Source: Aeromonas piscicola (GTDB lineage Bacteria; Pseudomonadota; Gammaproteobacteria; Enterobacterales; Aeromonadaceae). Taken from it: a DNA stretch of 47,447 nucleotides. A model generated the notes under the pieces. That model worked only from the letters and a program-made list of their open reading frames with translations. It was not told the origin of the DNA and did no database searches. The translations under genes and the position numbers were made by a program. The stretch's first letter is position 1; every line of letters begins with the position of its first letter. Of the stretch, positions 33,789-42,704 are shown in pieces. The stretch lies in contig NZ_CDBL01000082.1 in NCBI RefSeq assembly GCF_000820005.1, positions 1,076 through 48,522 of the forward strand, read 5' to 3'.

Positions 33789-33824
33789 AGCCCTGAATGG
33801 TTCGCCGTTCGGGGCTTTTCTTTT
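33789..33824 (+). terminator. Intrinsic terminator before the giant gene
   Basis: AGCCC (33789-33793) and GGGCT (33812-33816), with a partly paired interior and TTTTCTTTT. Confidence 0.7.
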
Positions 33825-33844
33825 GCCTGAAAGCCGAGGACACC

Positions 33845-36800
33845 ATGGATAAGCCTAGATTGCGTGACGCCCTGCCACAGCCGCAACAATCCGACACCCG
33901 CAATGACCCATTCTGGAGCAATCTGGATAGCAGCCTGTCTGCAGCTCCTGTCACCTCGAGCCTCTCCACTGCAGCCACTGTTCGTAATCTTGATGTGGGG
34001 CTTGGTGATCTTGCCCGTGGCGTCGGTGCGGGCGCGCTGGATCTGGTAGGCGGGATCGGTGAGCTGGCCGGTCAAGCCAGCCAGTTTGGTAAAGAGAATG
34101 CTGGCAAGTCAGGCGGTGATTATCTGGAACAGTCGCGCGCCAACATGGCCAGCAAACTGAGCCCTGTACTGGACGTTGTCGCCGGGGCCGGTGATCTGGC
34201 CAAATCTGGTGCTGAGTCGCTGACCGAAGGCATGAGCCCTGATGCCAAAGAAGCTATGAACCGTCGCCTTGTTGATGAAACGCCAGAGGGTCGCCTAACT
34301 ATGGGGGATGGGGCGGGTGACATCGATGTTTGGGCCATGAAGATGGCGCAAGGGGTTGGCTCTCTGGTACCCACACTGCTTGCCGGCGGGGTGACTGGGG
34401 TTGCAGCCAAGGTAACCCTGGGCCGTGCAGTGACAGCATCCATGATCAAGCGTGGTGCAACACAGGCGGTTGCAGAGGCGGTGGCCGTCAAGGCAGTCTC
34501 CAAGCTTGCCACCGGCGCCGCCATCACAACTGGGGCGACCGGTTCAGTAGGTAGTGCTGGTGTGAATACAAAAGAATCAGTACTCGGCATGAGCTATGAC
34601 GAACTTGCCATGAGTGACACCTTCCGCCAGGCCTTCACCCGAATCGACCAGGATCAGCAGACCCAGCACCTCACGGACGATGAGAAGTTGGCACGGGCCC
34701 GGGAAGAGACTGCTAATCTGGCCAGTCGCGCGACCATGAGTGATGCCAAGACCTGGGGTGCTGCCGCTATGGGGTCCATGATGGGCGATGCCATGCTGTT
34801 CAAGATGCTGGCAGGCAAGGCTGCTGCGGGTGGCATGCTGAAAGGTGCAGCCAAGGGGGCTGCTGGGGAAGGGGTTGGTGAAACCCTTGAGGAGGGTGTC
34901 CAGCAGTATGTTGTGAACGAATCACTCAACGAGGTAGCTGGTGCCGATATCGACCCCATGAAGGGGGTGGTATCTAGCGCATTGGAAGGTGGTCTGATCG
35001 GCATGGGTACTGGTGGCGCTGTGGGTGCGGTCGGTGGCCTACGCGGTGGCCAGCATTCCGTAGAGGCAGAAACGGCGCAAGCGACAGCCGATCCGCTTGC
35101 TGAAGCCGCTCAGCCGGTTACCGATGAAATGGATACTCAGGTCTCCGAGCAAGCGCCAGATCTCGAGCCAGAAATGGGCGGGGCCTCTGATTTGGCTGCT
35201 GCGGTTGATGAGCTGGCTGAACCTCTGCATGAGGTTGGTGGGCAAAACCCACTCGGCCCCAGCCAAAGCCAGTTTGATGAAGTGAGGGATGTGCCTGCAT
35301 ACCTGCGCCAAGACGATACTGCCGAGCGATACCAAGGTATGGCTGAAGATACGGAGGTACAGCGCGCCCTGTCTGGTGAATCAGGCGATTCGGTACAAGA
35401 GTTGGTCGCAGCCCAGATTAAGGGTGGAGAGCAGGGGCAAAGCCTCTACGAGCGAGCTCAGTCAGGCGATCTTGGTGTAGATCCCTTTGCGGGTAACAAA
35501 AGTGCCCTCGAGGTCGCCGCAGACGGACATAAACCGAAAGCGCTTAGGGCACCAACCGAGCAAGAGCGCGAGATTGATGGGTATCGGCAGGCGGCCGAGC
35601 AGAAGCAAAAAGAGACGATCGCTCAACGTGAGGCGTTACAGGGTGCCACGTTTGAGCCGGGTATTGAGTCGCAGTATGCAGCAGAGGTTGCTACACAGGT
35701 TCGTGATCAAGCGATCGCGCGAGCTGGAACTGAAACCGATTCTGTCTTTGGCCCTCTCGAATCCTTACGTATTACTCGCAAAGGCAAGCCATTTGCCAGC
35801 GAGAAAGAAGCCCAGCTTGCCAGTCGTAAGGGTAAGGAGACCCCGGTACCGCTTAATGGTGGCGGGTTTGGGGTCGCCGAGATTGCTGAGGTGGAGCAAG
35901 CAAGTGCCACGAAACTCGACGACACAGTTACCAGTCAACAACAAGCAGAGGTGAGCAATGAGCCCGTTACCCCAGTACCTGCAATCAGCAGTGAGCGACA
36001 AGGTGATCAGCCAGGAGCAGGCCAACCAGCTGCAGCGGGTATTGAACCAACCACTGCCGAACTTGCCGGACGAACTGGAACTGGAGATCCGGCAGACCTC
36101 TCTCCTGCTCTACCTACACCAGATGGACCATCACGAGATGACCCAACACTGACAACAGCCCCGGCCACTGATGCCGGGGTTGTTGTTTCTGGGGCTACCA
36201 CATCGACACCTGCGCCGTGGGCTGAGGCCATCAACAACTCTGACGGCACCATCACCCTGAAAGGTGATCTACCCATGATCCAGAGCTGGGCTAAGGAGCG
36301 GGGCGTGAAGGTGCTCCTTGGCAAAGGTGGATTGGTTGTCGCCAAGTCATCGACTGCCAAGATGCGAGAGCTCTCCGACCCTGCTGCCAGTAAGCCAGTG
36401 CAGCAGATTGAAGCTGCCCGGGTTGAGGTGGCGTCGGAGCCGACGGAGGCACAGAAGGAGGCAGGGAACTACAAGAAGGGCCACCTCAAGTTGCAAGGTC
36501 TGGATATTGCTCTCGAGAACATTAAGGGATCTATTCGCTCCGGCACCGACAAGGATGGCAAGCGGTGGCAATCGACCATGGCCCACGACTACGGATATAT
36601 CAAGCGCACCCTTGGCGCCGACGGCGATCACGTAGATGTGTTCATCGGTGACCGGCCGGATAGCGAGGCAGTCTTTGTGGTGGATCAGGTGGACCCTAAG
36701 ACAGGCAAATTTGACGAGCACAAGGTGATGATGGGCTTTGCCGATGAGCCTGCTGCCCGAGCCGGGTACCTGGCCAACTATGAAACGGGGTGGAAAGGAC

Positions 36801-39800
36801 TAGGCGCGATCAAGACTATGTCGGTTGAGGAGTTCAAACGCTGGGTGAAGATGGGGGACACAATATCGCCTATTGCCGATCAGCCTATGAGCAAACCAGT
36901 CAAAGCGGTCAGCTTCTCTAAGCAAGCCATGGCCCAGGGCGACAAGCCAGCCAAACATCTGACCAGAAAAGAAGCTGAGCTGGTTACCAAGATATGGTTC
37001 AAGCAGTACCAGGGGGCGAATGGCATTGATGTGCAGATCCACGCCACACAGGCTGACCTGGAGCGTGCGTTGGGGCTTGATGCTAAAGAGGGCTTGATCC
37101 GGCGAGCCGCATTCGATGACGGTTCCAGTACTCTACATGTGGCCGCCGACACGATTGCCAATCCTACCCGGATGCGTGAGATCTTACGCCATGAGGTGCT
37201 AGCGCACTATGGATTAGCCAATGTGCTTGGCGGTGGTGAATACACCAAGCTGATGAGCCGCCTGATCCAGTCCAAGAAAAACCCTAGCATGAAGGCTGTT
37301 TGGGACTGGGTTGATACTCACTATGCCGACGAGGATATCGGCGTGCAGGCCGAAGAAGTCGTTGCTCATTTGGCTGAGTTAGAACCAAGCGCTTGGCGCA
37401 GTGGCTGGGATCGGGTCGTTGCCTGGGTCACCAAAGCCCTGCGCTCAGTTGGTTTCGTGCCTGACGGTATAACTGCTGCTGAGACCCGGACCCTGATCGA
37501 GGGGTTGGGCAAGAAACTGAAGCGCAGGGAGCAGGATGGTGACGGCCCTGACGGTGGAAAAAAGTTCAGCCAAGAGGCTGATCAACACAACGATCCATTC
37601 ACGCCAAGTCGAGGAGAGTCAGATAGATACCGCCAGCAACTTAAAAAAGCGATGTCATCACCGAAAAGCGGCGAGATTGTTATAGAGATAGGGCGTACTC
37701 CGCCTGTCCTTCAACGTGTCGGCGCGCCAGACCTTCCTCTCCGCATTACTAGGGACATCGTTCGTAAGGCCACAAACGGGGTCAAACATGATGTGCCAAT
37801 GTCGGTAATCGAGAGTATGTCTGAGCTGCTACATGACCCGATAGCTGTGTTCGACTCGAAAACAGAACTTGGAGCAAAGACCATATTGGTTGATGCCGTT
37901 GATGTATCAGGCAGGCCAGTCATTACCGCAATTCATCTCAATGCCAAGGCCGGTCGTGTTGAGATCAATCGTATAGCCAGCGTTTACGGGAAGGACAGTG
38001 GTAGCAGTGCAATGATGAGGTGGGTCGATGACGGGTTGCTGAGGTATGCCAGGGAAAAACAAAACCCGCTCGGTACGACCCAAGGGCTCCAATTGCCCAA
38101 GCGTGGTTCACCAGAACGGGTTCTAGATCCCAATATACTCACCCGAGATGATATTCGCAAGGCAGCTACCAATCCTGGTGGCATCAAGATGAGCCAGTCC
38201 AATACCGTCGCCGACAAGGCGATGGAAAAGCTCAATTTGGGCCCCAAACCTGACATCATCGATAACACCAAAGCCAACCTTGCCAAGCTGCGATCAGTAG
38301 ATCGCGGAGTGGTTCAGTCATGGGTTGACCGCTTCATCAAGAAAGCCAATACCGAAGTGCTCGATGCCTTGGCTCCCATCAAGTATGCAGAGCAAGCCGC
38401 GGGCATTACGGACGCTGCCGACTCTGGCTATATCGCTGCGCGGATGGCCACCGGCGCTGCCTCCACCATGCAGGCGACCATGCTCTATGGCCTGCCGGAA
38501 TGGAAAGATGGGGTGATCCAGCGCAAAACCGGAACCGGGGAGAAGGATGCGTTGCTGGGGATCTTCTCTGACCTGGGGGCCGACCTGCATAACTGGTTGG
38601 GCTGGATGGCCGGTCACCGGGCTGAAATCCTACTGGGGCAGGGGCGTGAGAACCTGCTCGATGCCAATGACATTGCTGCGCTGAAAGGCGTTGGCAAGGG
38701 CAAAGAGGCCAAGTTTATCGAAGCAAAGTCCCGTTGGAACCGGCTCAATGCCGCCACACTGGATCTGGCGCAAGAGGCTGGGCTCTTTACCGCTGAGGCG
38801 CGGGCCGAGTTTGAGAGCGAGTGGTATATCCCCTTCTTCCGTGAATCTGAGGATGGTGACGTGATCGCCCCCTTTAAGCCAAAGGGGATCGCCAACCAGA
38901 ACGCCGGTATCAAGAAGCTCAAGGGGGGTGAGGCCAATACCAATGACCTGCTTGAGAACATCTTCACCTCTACCTCCAAGCTGATCGACGCTTCCATGAA
39001 GAACATGGCAGCTCAGAAGACCGTCTGGAACCTGGCTGATACAGGCATTATTGAGGTTATTCCCAAGCCCAACAAAATGGACTATCAGGCACTCGCCAAT
39101 GGTAAAGACCGGATCATGCTCAAACTTGAAGGGGAGGAGTACATGATCAAGGTTGAGGATCCGGATCTCTATCGCGCCATGACCTTCTTCGACCGTAAGC
39201 CATTTGGCTCAATGATTAATGTCGCCGCTAAGGCCAAGCGACTGCTGACAGCCGGTGTGACTGCCTCTCCCGAGTTTATGCTGCGCAACTTCTTGCGCGA
39301 CTCACTTTCGAGCTGGGCGATCAGCAAAGACGGCTTCAAGCCAGTGATTGACTCTATCAAGGGGGTGAGGAAAACCCTGGCCATGGATGGCAGCACCATC
39401 GACGTGATGTTCAGCGGGGCCAGCTTCTTGGGTGGCTACGTCAACGGCAATGACCCGGGAGCGATGGCCGACACCGTGCGCAAGTCACTGCGTCGCAAAG
39501 GGATGACGCCAGAGCAAATCGCCAGGTATGAGAAGTCCATCATCCGCAATGCAGCTCATGCCAAGGGCATCGTGGCTAACGTGTGGGAGAAGTACAACCG
39601 ATACGGTGAAGCCTTTGAGAACGGCAACCGTGAGGCTGTCTATGACGCGGCTATCAAGGCAGGCAAGAGCCATGCTCAGGCGGCCTTTGAGTCGAAGGAC
39701 TTGATGGACTTTTCCATGCTGGGGGCGGCCCACTCTATCCAGGGGGCCGCCATGGTGTTGCCGTTCTTCAATGCTAGGCTCCAAGGTTTGGGTAAGCTGA

Positions 39801-40768
39801 CCCGGGAGCTTCGCGACAACCCGCGCGAAATTGCGAAACGCGCCGGCATGATCACCGCGATGTCATTGGGGTTGTTGGCTGCGAACTGGGACGATGAGCG
39901 GTATGAGGCGTTACCTGACTGGGATAAGGATACAAACTGGCACTTCTTTGTGGGCGATCAGCACTGGCGGATCCCCAAGCCGTTCGAGATCGGGGTGATA
40001 TTTGGCACAATCCCGGAGCGAATGATGCGTGCCCTGGGTGACAAAGACACCGGCGCCCAGTTCGGCAAGGCGGTGGCCCGGGCGATCGGCGATACCTTCG
40101 CTCTCAACCCGACCCCGCAGATCGTCAAGCCGATGGTGGAGGCTGCATTCAACTATGACAGCTTTCGCGGTGGGCCCATTGATGGCCCCCAGGATCTGGC
40201 TGTACGCGCTGAGGCCCGTTACAACGAGCAGACCAGTCTGTTGATGCGCGAACTTGGCGAGATATCAGGCTTATCTCCTAAGCAGCTGGAGCATATGTTA
40301 ATCGGTTACACCGGCACGATGGGCAGCTACGTGATGGCTGCGGCTGATGGGTTGATCCGTGCAAACCGTCCAGGGGAGGCTGCAAGCTGGCGAGCGGATG
40401 AGGTCCCTCTGGTCAAGGCTGTATACCGCGGTACTGGCCCTGCCAAATCTACCCAACACATGGAAGAGTTTTACCGGATGCTGAATGAGGTGAATCAACT
40501 CAAGCGCACCGTAGATCAGTATCGCAGCGAAGGGCTGACCGATAAGGCCAGCGAGTTGTTAGAGGAGCAGGGCGGGATCTTAAAATCACGCCGTAACCTG
40601 AGCCGAACCCAACAGCAAGTGAGGGTCGTCCGTAACAAGATAGAGTTAATCCAGCGTGACAAGATCTTAGGCGCAGAGGAGAAACGGAGGCGCATCAATG
40701 AGTTACTAGCGCGCAGGAATGACCTGGTGTATCAGGCGGTAAACAAGAACAAGGCGAACTGGGGATAA
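33845..40768 (+). CDS. Giant polyvalent virion protein (933W L0121-like)
   Basis: 2307 residues from ATG 33845 behind GAGGA. Seen in order: a Gly/Ala-rich hydrophobic region (about 155-260) that may cross membranes; a low-complexity linker; an inorganic-pyrophosphatase-like polyvalent domain (about 875-1003; AHDYGYIKRTLGADGDHVDV); a zincin-like HEVLAHYG near 1116; a domain resembling the barnase/EndoU/ColicinE5-RelE-like phage nuclease family (about 1262-1440; GAPDLPLRITRDIVRKA, LLHDPIAVF); and a long helical C-terminal half. It is probably packaged and injected, carrying effector domains and channel parts. The nuclease-like stretch is AT-richer, suggesting domain exchange. Confidence 0.88.
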   Translation: MDKPRLRDALPQPQQSDTRNDPFWSNLDSSLSAAPVTSSLSTAATVRNLDVGLGDLARGVGAGALDLVGGIGELAGQASQFGKENAGKSGGDYLEQSRANMASKLSPVLDVVAGAGDLAKSGAESLTEGMSPDAKEAMNRRLVDETPEGRLTMGDGAGDIDVWAMKMAQGVGSLVPTLLAGGVTGVAAKVTLGRAVTASMIKRGATQAVAEAVAVKAVSKLATGAAITTGATGSVGSAGVNTKESVLGMSYDELAMSDTFRQAFTRIDQDQQTQHLTDDEKLARAREETANLASRATMSDAKTWGAAAMGSMMGDAMLFKMLAGKAAAGGMLKGAAKGAAGEGVGETLEEGVQQYVVNESLNEVAGADIDPMKGVVSSALEGGLIGMGTGGAVGAVGGLRGGQHSVEAETAQATADPLAEAAQPVTDEMDTQVSEQAPDLEPEMGGASDLAAAVDELAEPLHEVGGQNPLGPSQSQFDEVRDVPAYLRQDDTAERYQGMAEDTEVQRALSGESGDSVQELVAAQIKGGEQGQSLYERAQSGDLGVDPFAGNKSALEVAADGHKPKALRAPTEQEREIDGYRQAAEQKQKETIAQREALQGATFEPGIESQYAAEVATQVRDQAIARAGTETDSVFGPLESLRITRKGKPFASEKEAQLASRKGKETPVPLNGGGFGVAEIAEVEQASATKLDDTVTSQQQAEVSNEPVTPVPAISSERQGDQPGAGQPAAAGIEPTTAELAGRTGTGDPADLSPALPTPDGPSRDDPTLTTAPATDAGVVVSGATTSTPAPWAEAINNSDGTITLKGDLPMIQSWAKERGVKVLLGKGGLVVAKSSTAKMRELSDPAASKPVQQIEAARVEVASEPTEAQKEAGNYKKGHLKLQGLDIALENIKGSIRSGTDKDGKRWQSTMAHDYGYIKRTLGADGDHVDVFIGDRPDSEAVFVVDQVDPKTGKFDEHKVMMGFADEPAARAGYLANYETGWKGLGAIKTMSVEEFKRWVKMGDTISPIADQPMSKPVKAVSFSKQAMAQGDKPAKHLTRKEAELVTKIWFKQYQGANGIDVQIHATQADLERALGLDAKEGLIRRAAFDDGSSTLHVAADTIANPTRMREILRHEVLAHYGLANVLGGGEYTKLMSRLIQSKKNPSMKAVWDWVDTHYADEDIGVQAEEVVAHLAELEPSAWRSGWDRVVAWVTKALRSVGFVPDGITAAETRTLIEGLGKKLKRREQDGDGPDGGKKFSQEADQHNDPFTPSRGESDRYRQQLKKAMSSPKSGEIVIEIGRTPPVLQRVGAPDLPLRITRDIVRKATNGVKHDVPMSVIESMSELLHDPIAVFDSKTELGAKTILVDAVDVSGRPVITAIHLNAKAGRVEINRIASVYGKDSGSSAMMRWVDDGLLRYAREKQNPLGTTQGLQLPKRGSPERVLDPNILTRDDIRKAATNPGGIKMSQSNTVADKAMEKLNLGPKPDIIDNTKANLAKLRSVDRGVVQSWVDRFIKKANTEVLDALAPIKYAEQAAGITDAADSGYIAARMATGAASTMQATMLYGLPEWKDGVIQRKTGTGEKDALLGIFSDLGADLHNWLGWMAGHRAEILLGQGRENLLDANDIAALKGVGKGKEAKFIEAKSRWNRLNAATLDLAQEAGLFTAEARAEFESEWYIPFFRESEDGDVIAPFKPKGIANQNAGIKKLKGGEANTNDLLENIFTSTSKLIDASMKNMAAQKTVWNLADTGIIEVIPKPNKMDYQALANGKDRIMLKLEGEEYMIKVEDPDLYRAMTFFDRKPFGSMINVAAKAKRLLTAGVTASPEFMLRNFLRDSLSSWAISKDGFKPVIDSIKGVRKTLAMDGSTIDVMFSGASFLGGYVNGNDPGAMADTVRKSLRRKGMTPEQIARYEKSIIRNAAHAKGIVANVWEKYNRYGEAFENGNREAVYDAAIKAGKSHAQAAFESKDLMDFSMLGAAHSIQGAAMVLPFFNARLQGLGKLTRELRDNPREIAKRAGMITAMSLGLLAANWDDERYEALPDWDKDTNWHFFVGDQHWRIPKPFEIGVIFGTIPERMMRALGDKDTGAQFGKAVARAIGDTFALNPTPQIVKPMVEAAFNYDSFRGGPIDGPQDLAVRAEARYNEQTSLLMRELGEISGLSPKQLEHMLIGYTGTMGSYVMAAADGLIRANRPGEAASWRADEVPLVKAVYRGTGPAKSTQHMEEFYRMLNEVNQLKRTVDQYRSEGLTDKASELLEEQGGILKSRRNLSRTQQQVRVVRNKIELIQRDKILGAEEKRRRINELLARRNDLVYQAVNKNKANWG

Positions 40769-40801
40769 GGGGGAATGACGGCTTTTAACACGGCCGTCTG
40801 A

Positions 40802-41200
40802 TTAAGCGGTTTGTTGCTCTTCCAGCCAGAGCGCGTAGAGGATATCGGAAAACCACTCTTCTGGCAGAACGCCCAGCACAAGGTCAACCATTGCATCCGC
40901 CAGCTTCTCGTTATCTCTCTCAATCTCGAAGTCGTTGAGGGAGAGGTACTCAAGGCATACCGCGAGCCCTGTGCGCTTGTTGGCATCGGAAAAGGCGTGA
41001 GCGGTACCGATTGCCATGGCGTACTTTGCGGCGATGAGAAACACATCGTTTAGCCCGTTGTAGGCGATGGCATTGTCGATACGGCCAAGCGCACCCTCTA
41101 ATAACGCGATGCTGGCAGGCCCCTGATGACCAGGGGTCGCACCCAGAATGTAGTGGTTAATCTCCAGCACCCGAGCGGGAGGAAACTGGATGATGTCCAT
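40802..41200 (-). CDS. doc: Doc (Fic-fold) toxin
   Basis: 132 residues from ATG 41200. It has the Doc active-site motif HAFSDANKR (HxFxxANKR) in the helical Fic fold, with SIALLEGALGRIDN upstream. P1 Doc inactivates EF-Tu by phosphorylation and arrests translation. The start overlaps the antitoxin stop by one base (TAATG). It faces the giant gene with a 33-bp gap. As part of the prophage it would stabilise the element in the host. Confidence 0.92.
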   Translation of the reverse strand: MDIIQFPPARVLEINHYILGATPGHQGPASIALLEGALGRIDNAIAYNGLNDVFLIAAKYAMAIGTAHAFSDANKRTGLAVCLEYLSLNDFEIERDNEKLADAMVDLVLGVLPEEWFSDILYALWLEEQQTA

Positions 41201-41379
41201 TACATATCAGCCAAACGGGTGAAGGTCTTTTCGTGGGTTTTCAGTGTCAGCTTGGTCTCAGATTTGATGATTTGGCGACCCTCTTCACCGTTCAGGCACA
41301 GATTCTTTTCAGCCTTGATTTGCGGCCGATTCTGCACTTGTGGCAACCCATACTTGTTGCTGACAGTGTTGTCTTTCAT
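41200..41379 (-). CDS. Antitoxin partner of Doc, not clearly Phd-like
   Basis: 59 residues from ATG 41379, with AGAGG upstream; a longer frame to 41454 lacks a site. It starts MKDNTVSNKYGLPQVQNRPQ and ends with a basic-acidic helix KLTLKTHEKTFTRLADM. I cannot see the usual Phd/YefM N-terminal DNA-binding pattern. Operon order, length and overlap identify it as the antitoxin. Whether it binds its own promoter is unclear. Confidence 0.75.
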   Translation of the reverse strand: MKDNTVSNKYGLPQVQNRPQIKAEKNLCLNGEEGRQIIKSETKLTLKTHEKTFTRLADM

Positions 41380-41527
41380 GCTTTTGCTGCCTCTTGATGT
41401 CGCATGGTGAGACTTTACCATAAAAGGTGAATCTATAGCCTGCGGGATGTCCAATCTAGTTGTGCGGCCCTGGTTGAGCGGTACTCACGGGGATAGGGTG
41501 GAGACTTTAACCTGTGAGGACTCGACC

Positions 41528-41731
41528 ATGTGGATACTGCTTGCGCTCGTATGTATGGTGCTGGCGCTCAAGACATTCAGTTTCAGCTTCACGCTGGCAT
41601 TGATCCCATTCGCCTTGGGGTGTTTGTGTTTCAGCAAATCCGATCGGGAGAGCCTAGATAGCTTCATGGCTTTTGGTTTCTTCCTGATTCTAATTGGCTT
41701 TGTTGTGCTTATCGTTATTAGTTTCTGGTGA
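41528..41731 (+). CDS. Small two-helix membrane protein
   Basis: 67 residues from ATG 41528, with GAGG upstream; a longer frame to 41447 is less likely. Two hydrophobic helices (WILLALVCMVLALKTF, then FMAFGFFLILIGFVVLIVIS) flank a short polar loop (KSDRESLDS). It lies near the prophage edge between doc and ssrA. Superinfection exclusion or membrane stress are possible roles, but nothing in the sequence decides. Unrecognised family. Confidence 0.7.
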   Translation: MWILLALVCMVLALKTFSFSFTLALIPFALGCLCFSKSDRESLDSFMAFGFFLILIGFVVLIVISFW

Positions 41732-41831
41732 TATTTAGCTCACGGTTTAAGTAAAGAGAGGGGGGCTTACGAGCTCGATTGGCCAGTTTTAATACACTAA
41801 TGGAGTGAAAAGTGATAGCGTCCTCCTCGTG

Positions 41832-41847
41832 CTGTATATGCATACAG
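41832..41847 (+). promoter_or_regulatory. LexA-type SOS box
   Basis: CTGTATATGCATACAG is a perfect palindrome with the CTG-N10-CAG frame and matches the gammaproteobacterial LexA consensus at about 14 of 16 positions. It lies 47 bp before the 39-codon gene. A lux-type box has the same CTG-N10-CAG spacing, so binding by the prophage LuxR is an alternative, although the TATAT core favours LexA. Confidence 0.72.
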
Positions 41848-41893
41848 TGCTTTCACAATCGAGAGATTGCGAAAAACCAACGAGGACCACGGG

Positions 41894-42013
41894 ATGGAAT
41901 TAGTACTGGCGGAACTTGAAGAGTATCTTGGGGGAGTAGATTTGACACTGCAGGATTGGGATGCAATCGCGCGTATTTTGGAAAGACTTCGCGATGAAGT
42001 TACCGTGTCATGA
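41894..42013 (+). CDS. 39-residue acidic microprotein, likely SOS-induced
   Basis: Start ATG 41894 follows CGAGGACCACGGG, with the stop at 42013. The product begins MELVLAELEEYLGGVDLT and ends RLRDEVTVS; net charge is about -7 and it is probably two short helices. A terminator follows at once and a LexA box precedes it, so it is a complete SOS-regulated unit at the prophage edge. Small LexA-controlled phage proteins often act as antirepressors or inducers, but no family resemblance supports a function here. Confidence 0.7.
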   Translation: MELVLAELEEYLGGVDLTLQDWDAIARILERLRDEVTVS

Positions 42014-42031
42014 CATGAAGGGATTCGGATT

Positions 42032-42055
42032 AGCCCGCCACTGAGCGGGCTTTTC
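42032..42055 (+). terminator. Intrinsic terminator of the microprotein gene
   Basis: GCCCGC (42033-42038) and GCGGGC (42045-42050), then TTTT. Confidence 0.85.
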
Positions 42056-42077
42056 TATGCCCTGAAGGGGAGAAAAG

Positions 42078-42106
42078 AAAAAAGCCTGCATTTCTGCAGG
42101 CTTTCT
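42078..42106. terminator. Bidirectional terminator near ssrA
   Basis: Perfect 10-bp arms AAAGCCTGCA (42081-42090) and TGCAGGCTTT (42095-42104) flank a 4-base loop, with A and T tracts on both sides. Confidence 0.85.
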
Positions 42107-42224
42107 AAGTCTTGGATCACCGGTGGATCATTTCGGTTCCTGTTTCAGGCCAGTCACTGTCGCGATGGTTTCGCTAAGTGTCTGTTTTACCTCGTTTTGT
42201 CCTACCGCTGTCCTAGTTAAATTG

Positions 42225-42582
42225 GTGGAGCTGGGGGGATTTGAACCCCCGTCCAAAATTACTACATCCTCGGTACTACATGCTTAGTCACTCTTTACAT
42301 TCGCCAACCCGCTGCGGAGAGACACGCCACGAATTGACTAGCTCGATTGGTTTTAATGCTTCCGCCCCGAGCAGGACTTCCACACGATCCTGTGAAGGAT
42401 GACCTTCCGATTCCCTAGGACACAGGCAAGCTAGGGTAGAAGGGCTCAGCGCAGGTTATTAAGCTGCGAGTGCGTAGTTTTCGTCGTTTGCGACTATTTT
42501 TTTGCGGTTTGTTAACGAGGCCTACCGCACCTCGGCATGCACCTTGGGTTTCGTGAATCTTGTCGAATCCAGAATCAGCCCC
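42225..42582 (-). ncRNA. ssrA: tmRNA
   Basis: The 5' end (GGGGCTGATTCTGGATTCGA on the minus strand, from 42582) and the 3' T-arm and acceptor ending GCTCCACCA (42225) are both intact, giving about 358 nt. The tag frame reads ANDENYALAA then stop, near 42490-42457. tmRNA with SmpB rescues stalled ribosomes and tags the product for proteolysis. Its 3' end is a favoured phage attachment site, and the prophage end lies just beyond it. Confidence 0.97.
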
Positions 42583-42597
42583 AAGTTGTCAAAGCCG

Positions 42598-42625
42598 ATT
42601 GTACGCAAAAATCCTGTCATGGCAA
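42598..42625 (-). promoter_or_regulatory. ssrA promoter
   Basis: On the minus strand TTGCCA, 16-bp spacer, TACAAT. It lies 15 bp before the mature tmRNA 5' end. Confidence 0.75.
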
Positions 42626-42634
42626 GGCGTTGAT

Positions 42635-42666
42635 AGCAATCGACCGGCCTTGGCCGGTCGATTGCT
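42635..42666. other. Perfect 15-bp inverted repeat between smpB and ssrA
   Basis: AGCAATCGACCGGCC (42635-42649) and GGCCGGTCGATTGCT (42652-42666) with a 2-base spacer. There is no T run on the minus strand after it. It probably ends smpB transcription or is a cruciform/repeat element. Confidence 0.6.
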
Positions 42667-42704
42667 GGTTTATTGGACGCCGCACGGCTGCATGCGGCGC
42701 ACAA

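Larger units (their letters stand above)
7700..42110 (+). mobile_element. 933W-like podovirus prophage, apparently lacking its left arm
   Basis: The order nin-type recombination genes, Roi-like, Q, accessory genes, S-R-Rz/Rz1, terminase, P22-type portal, scaffold, DUF4043-type capsid, adaptors, fibre and a giant protein of about 2300 residues is that of the Shiga-toxin phage 933W group. The right end abuts ssrA, a common integration site. The left edge is placed between the PAP2 terminator and the first phage gene, with no exact junction visible. Integrase, repressor, N and replication genes are absent, and no direct repeat of the ssrA 3' end was found on the left. Edges are approximate. Confidence 0.85.

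Noticed and set aside
42225..42260. Search for an attL copy of the ssrA 3' end on the left of the prophage
   Set aside because: No stretch resembling CCCCCAGCTCCACCA was found between 5200 and 8000, so no attachment-site pair can be claimed.
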